From assembly GCA_903903765.1 (NCBI GenBank), contig CAIVAH010000070.1:1-8158 (forward strand): a stretch of 8,158 nucleotides of DNA. The letters run 5' to 3'. The notes beneath the pieces are model-generated. The model saw nothing but the letters and a program-made list of their open reading frames with translations. It made no database searches and was not told where the DNA came from. The DNA comes from an uncultured Methylococcaceae bacterium (GTDB lineage Bacteria; Pseudomonadota; Gammaproteobacteria; Methylococcales; Methylomonadaceae). Shown here piece by piece: positions 5,087-8,158 of this stretch. Numbering within the stretch: the stretch's first letter is position 1; every line of letters starts with the position of its first letter. A program made the position numbers and the translations under genes.

Positions 5087-5943
5087 TTTTTAACTTCATC
5101 CAGTTTAAGCATTTTTTTAGCTGCAATTGGCGCAACTTGTGACTTAGAAAACTCATTAGTGATACGTGTAAAATACTCACGCGCCTTTGTTGTATTATTT
5201 CTTTCCATTTCTATCATACCCAATCTTAATAATGCATCAGGCACTTTTGCTCCATTAGGATATTTCTCTAGAACATCAGTAAAAGCCTTATAGGATGCCT
5301 CATTATCTTTTTGTACTCGATACGCTTCTGCCAACCAATATTGTGCATTATTGGCGTATAAACTAGCAGGATATTTCGTTAAATACGCTTTAAATAACTC
5401 TATTGATTGCGGTGTATGCCCTGTTCTTAGCTCGTTATATGCGCTAGCGTACTCTTGTTTCTCTGAGCCTGAAACATCTGCTGAAGCTGGAACATTTACA
5501 ATTGAAACCGAATCATTACTAACAACTGATGCAGGTTTAACAACTGTATCAACTACTGGTGATGCAACAACTGCCTCTGTTGGGACTTGACTTGAAGAAG
5601 CATCAGATATAGATCCGGTAACTGCTTGTGAATTCGCACCACCCTTATTTTCTAAACTTTGCAATCGCTCATCAAAATCTGTATATAATTTTGATTGACG
5701 CTTTTTTAATTCCTCAATTAAAAAAGCTTGTTCATCTACCTTGCCCGTTAATTGCTGCACTTCCGTTTGCATTTGCTCTAAACGAGCCATCAACTCGTAC
5801 AATGCGGTCGAAGATGAGGTATTCCCTGTATTAACAGGCGCGTCTGTATTAACAGGGTAAGATGAATTATCAATAACAACTGGCAATTCTGCATGCACAT
5901 TTGCGCATGCAAATATCAACAAAACAAGAGTGGCTTTTTTCAT
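5083..5943 (-). CDS. cpoB: Cell division coordinator CpoB (YbgF), periplasmic TPR protein
   Basis: CpoB is a periplasmic protein that interacts with TolA and links outer-membrane constriction to peptidoglycan synthesis at the septum. The 286-residue precursor has a signal peptide (cleavage likely after AHNVHA-type residue 18, before ELPVV). A coiled coil (about 46-99, rich in Leu/Gln/Glu) matches the trimerising N-terminal domain. A long Ser/Val/Thr/Ala-rich linker (about 100-160) precedes three tetratricopeptide units (about 163-196, 200-233 and 237-270; ELFKAYLTKYP, WLAEAYRVQ, VLEKYPNG). It starts 9 bp after the pal stop with no obvious Shine-Dalgarno, so it is probably coupled to pal. The order tolB-pal-cpoB is the standard Tol-Pal cluster. 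Confidence 0.95.
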   Translation of the reverse strand: MKKATLVLLIFACANVHAELPVVIDNSSYPVNTDAPVNTGNTSSSTALYELMARLEQMQTEVQQLTGKVDEQAFLIEELKKRQSKLYTDFDERLQSLENKGGANSQAVTGSISDASSSQVPTEAVVASPVVDTVVKPASVVSNDSVSIVNVPASADVSGSEKQEYASAYNELRTGHTPQSIELFKAYLTKYPASLYANNAQYWLAEAYRVQKDNEASYKAFTDVLEKYPNGAKVPDALLRLGMIEMERNNTTKAREYFTRITNEFSKSQVAPIAAKKMLKLDEVKN

Positions 5944-5952
5944 TTATCAGTA

Positions 5953-6525
5953 TTAATTTGGTAAATAAACGATTTCTGTACGACGGTTCTTTTCCCATGC
6001 AGACTCATCGCTACCAAACGCCGCTGGTTTCTCTTCTCCATAACTGACAACATTAACCTGACTCTCGGATACTCCTTGTATTTTCATCATACTAGCTACT
6101 GATTTGGCACGCTGCTCACCCAAAGCAATATTATATTCTGGCGCTCCTCGCTCATCAGTATTACCTTCAAGAGTAATTTTTTGATTTGGATTTGCGACCA
6201 AGTATTGAGCATGTGCATTTATGACTGGAATAAAATCAGGCATAACCTCACTACTGTCTAACATAAAATATATAGTACGCTTAGATAATGGATTGTTAGG
6301 ATCATTAAATTCAGGACCTAATGTACTAGCATAATCACCATTACCAGATAAGCCAGAACCATTGAAACCAGAACCATTTCCTAATCCGCTAGTCGATGCA
6401 TCGTTAATACCACTAGCAGTAGTTTGAGTACCGTCCGTTAAACTTTCATCTTTTTCATCATCAGTACAGGCAGTTAAAAAAACTGCACTGATAGCAAAAG
6501 CCAATAATGTTTTATTTAATTTCAT
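5953..6525 (-). CDS. pal: Peptidoglycan-associated lipoprotein Pal
   Basis: Pal is an outer-membrane lipoprotein that binds peptidoglycan and is handed between TolB and the cell wall during division. The 190-residue precursor has a lipobox LTAC with the acylated Cys at 20. Thr at +2 fits outer-membrane sorting. A flexible linker (about 22-75) is acidic at first and then very rich in Gly, Ser and Asn (SGLGNGSGFNGSGLSGNG). The OmpA-like peptidoglycan-binding domain (about 82-190) contains TLEGNTDERGAPEYN (118-132), with the diaminopimelate-contacting Asp/Arg region, and the closing KNRRTEIVY. AGGA 7 nt before the ATG supports the start. The gene sits 58 bp downstream of tolB. Confidence 0.97.
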   Translation of the reverse strand: MKLNKTLLAFAISAVFLTACTDDEKDESLTDGTQTTASGINDASTSGLGNGSGFNGSGLSGNGDYASTLGPEFNDPNNPLSKRTIYFMLDSSEVMPDFIPVINAHAQYLVANPNQKITLEGNTDERGAPEYNIALGEQRAKSVASMMKIQGVSESQVNVVSYGEEKPAAFGSDESAWEKNRRTEIVYLPN

Positions 6526-6583
6526 CTTTATTTCCTAATTTATTAAGTGCAAACTTTAAAAATACTCGCGGCTTAGATAAAAA

Positions 6584-7855
6584 CTAAGGAGCCCAAGAGG
6601 GATCACGAACTTCACCACTATTAAAAACCAATTTCTGTTGCATTTTACCATCTAATGACACAGCAGATAAGAATCCTACGCCGCCTTTTTTAGAAGCATA
6701 TAAAATCATACTACCATTTGGCGCAAAACTAGGTGATTCGTCAGAAGGTCCAGAAGTTATTACATTAACCGCATGACTACCCATATCCATTAAAGCTATA
6801 CAATAATGATTACCGTTACCCTGTACCAGGACCAAATTTCTGCCATCCGATGAAAAACTCGCACTGGTATTGTAACTACCAGAAAAAGTTAGCCTTTTCT
6901 CTTGACCACCTTGACTAGATACAATATAAACTTGCGGATTACCACCCCTATTAGAAGTAAATACCACACTACTTCCATCGGGCGACCAACTAGGTTCAGT
7001 GTCTATCGCCATACTCTTACTTAATTTTGTTAAAGCACGAGAAGTTAAATTTAAAACATAAATATCAGGACTACCATCTTTCGACAGCGTCAAAGCTAGA
7101 CGAGTTCCATCCGGAGACCAAGACGGAGCCCCATTAATACCCGGAAACTCAGCCACTTTAACTCTCTCACCTGATGCTAAAGTTTGAATATAAATAGCGG
7201 CCGTTTTTCTTTCAAAAGACACATAGGCTAATTTTTTTCCGTCGGGAGACCAAGCGGGCGACATCAAAGGTTCAATTGAAGCGGCAATTGTCTTCGGATT
7301 GAAACCATCTGCATCTGCAACTTGAACTTGATGCACTCTTTGAGCATTAGTAGTGACATAGGCAATGCGCCCACCAAACACACCTTTTTTGCCCGTTAAT
7401 TTTTCAAAAATGAGATCACTAATGTAATGGGCTGTCTTTCTTAAATCTGCAACCGATGAAGTCATCTTATACCCTAAAAGTTGACTACTTTTATAGACAT
7501 CAAATAATTGAAACTGAACATTGAACTGGCCATCTCCAGTACTCACTACTTGACCTATAACCATATAGTTTTGACTAAGCGCCTGCCATTCCTTAAAATT
7601 AATTGCAGATGCTGTGCTAGGCTGGTCAGGCATAGATTGTTCAGCCATCATCTTAAAATAACCGCTACGTTCTAAATCTGCATTAATTACGCCACTGACA
7701 TTTACCGGTGCACTATCAGAACCAAACGGCACAATCGCAAGAGGTGTCGCAGTCTCTACACCCTTAGTAATTCTAATTTCCAACTCAGCATAACTATTAC
7801 GAACATTTAAACTCAGCAACAATACTACACATAAAATTGTTCTAATAAAAATCAC
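6584..7855 (-). CDS. tolB: Tol-Pal system protein TolB
   Basis: TolB is a periplasmic beta-propeller that binds Pal and TolA. The 423-residue precursor has a signal peptide (IFIRTILCVVLLLSLNVRNS), cleaved probably after SYA at residue 23 before ELEIRITKG. The N-terminal alpha/beta domain (about 24-150) includes PLAIVPFG. A propeller with at least five visible blades follows, marked by WSPDG at about 202, 246 and 290, then SSDG and APNG variants. It ends DPSWAP, the normal TolB terminus. The GTG at 7855 is preferred because AGGGG (7865-7861) lies 5 nt before it; an in-frame GTG two codons upstream overlaps that Shine-Dalgarno. The gene follows tolA by about 109 bp. Confidence 0.97.
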   Translation of the reverse strand: MIFIRTILCVVLLLSLNVRNSYAELEIRITKGVETATPLAIVPFGSDSAPVNVSGVINADLERSGYFKMMAEQSMPDQPSTASAINFKEWQALSQNYMVIGQVVSTGDGQFNVQFQLFDVYKSSQLLGYKMTSSVADLRKTAHYISDLIFEKLTGKKGVFGGRIAYVTTNAQRVHQVQVADADGFNPKTIAASIEPLMSPAWSPDGKKLAYVSFERKTAAIYIQTLASGERVKVAEFPGINGAPSWSPDGTRLALTLSKDGSPDIYVLNLTSRALTKLSKSMAIDTEPSWSPDGSSVVFTSNRGGNPQVYIVSSQGGQEKRLTFSGSYNTSASFSSDGRNLVLVQGNGNHYCIALMDMGSHAVNVITSGPSDESPSFAPNGSMILYASKKGGVGFLSAVSLDGKMQQKLVFNSGEVRDPSWAP

Positions 7856-7904
7856 ATACACCCCTATTTAAATTCTTTATTTACTTTAATAAAATAATTT
7901 ATTT

Positions 7905-7959
7905 TGCATTACCTATGCATTAATATTTAATTTAACTCCACTTTATTTTGCCTAATGCA
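7905..7959. repeat. TGCATTA repeats in the tolA-tolB gap
   Basis: TGCATTA occurs at 7905-7911 and 7916-7922, spaced 11 bp apart, about one helical turn. An inverted copy (TAATGCA) lies at 7953-7959. The gap is very AT-rich, and I see no convincing terminator hairpin or -35/-10 pair. The repeats could be an operator or chance in AT-rich DNA. Confidence 0.3.
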
Positions 7960-7964
7960 TTTCA

Positions 7965-8158
7965 TTATTCAGGATCAAAAATAAACGTAAAACTTCTAAA
8001 CTCTCTAGCAAATAATTCTTTGTCTGCCGGTACTGGCAATGGAGATGCTTTATTAACAGCATTCTCAGCTGATCTATCAAAAATTTCATCACCACTACTT
8101 TTAATTACTTCAGCGTCAATTACGGTACCATCCGACATCAACTTAACCCTAATAGTAC
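7965..8158 (-). CDS. tolA: TolA, C-terminal end (partial, runs off the window)
   Basis: The last 63 codons of tolA enter the window on the minus strand, with a TAA stop at 7967-7965. The fragment contains VKLMSDGTVIDAEVIKSSGD, then FDRSAENAVNKASPLPVP, and finishes FTFIFDPE. This is the C-terminal domain III of TolA, a TonB-like fold that contacts TolB, CpoB and, in other species, phage coat proteins and colicins. TolA itself is an inner-membrane-anchored protein that transmits TolQR energy across the periplasm. The membrane anchor and long helical domain lie beyond the window. Its position directly upstream of tolB is the expected Tol-Pal order. Confidence 0.95.
   Translation of the reverse strand, partial: TIRVKLMSDGTVIDAEVIKSSGDEIFDRSAENAVNKASPLPVPADKELFAREFRSFTFIFDPE

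Noticed and set aside
5351..5834. Two plus-strand open frames opposite cpoB
   Set aside because: They run antisense to the coiled-coil and low-complexity linker of CpoB, whose biased codons leave spurious frames open.
6526..6583. Separate promoter or terminator between tolB and pal
   Set aside because: The 58-bp gap is AT-rich but has no convincing -35/-10 pair or T-tailed hairpin, only the pal ribosome site.

Overview
The window is the junction between a conserved gammaproteobacterial chromosome segment and the integrase end of a phage-like element inserted at a tRNA-Lys gene. The chromosomal half, all on the minus strand, reads tolA (C-terminal end only) - tolB - pal - cpoB (ybgF) - queE - queC - tRNA-Lys(TTT). 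Pseudomonas and several other Gammaproteobacteria have the same order. The sequence is AT-rich, and the Pal linker and TolB sequence would fit a low-GC gammaproteobacterium, perhaps near the methanotrophic Methylococcales. That placement is a weak guess, not a demonstrated assignment.

Positions 1 to about 3630 are mobile DNA, with every gene on the plus strand and converging on the tRNA. In order they are a small unknown protein, a phage-type SSB, a small phage protein, an HNH endonuclease, a predicted winged-helix DNA-binding protein, a small phage early-region protein, an excisionase-like winged-helix protein and a tyrosine integrase. Neighbouring genes touch or overlap throughout (GTGA, TGATG, 8-11 bp overlaps, and a 127 bp excisionase/integrase overlap), so they look like one translationally coupled early/recombination operon. 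The left end of the element lies outside the window.

The integrase stops 96 bp from the 3' end of tRNA-Lys. The tRNA is intact, so the element probably carries a copy of the tRNA 3' part and restored the gene on insertion. The spacer on the element side holds short direct repeats and a hairpin with a T7 run that would end transcription coming from the tRNA. A good promoter (TTGCAA-16-TATAAT) sits directly upstream of the tRNA.

The host genes serve two functions. TolA, TolB, Pal and CpoB form the envelope constriction and outer-membrane integrity system. QueE and QueC carry out consecutive steps to preQ0, the queuosine precursor. I found no reverse transcriptase, CRISPR array, toxin-antitoxin pair or recognisable defence cassette, and no clear candidate for a wholly new system. 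The most distinctive points are the architecture of the element/tRNA junction and the long excisionase/integrase overlap.
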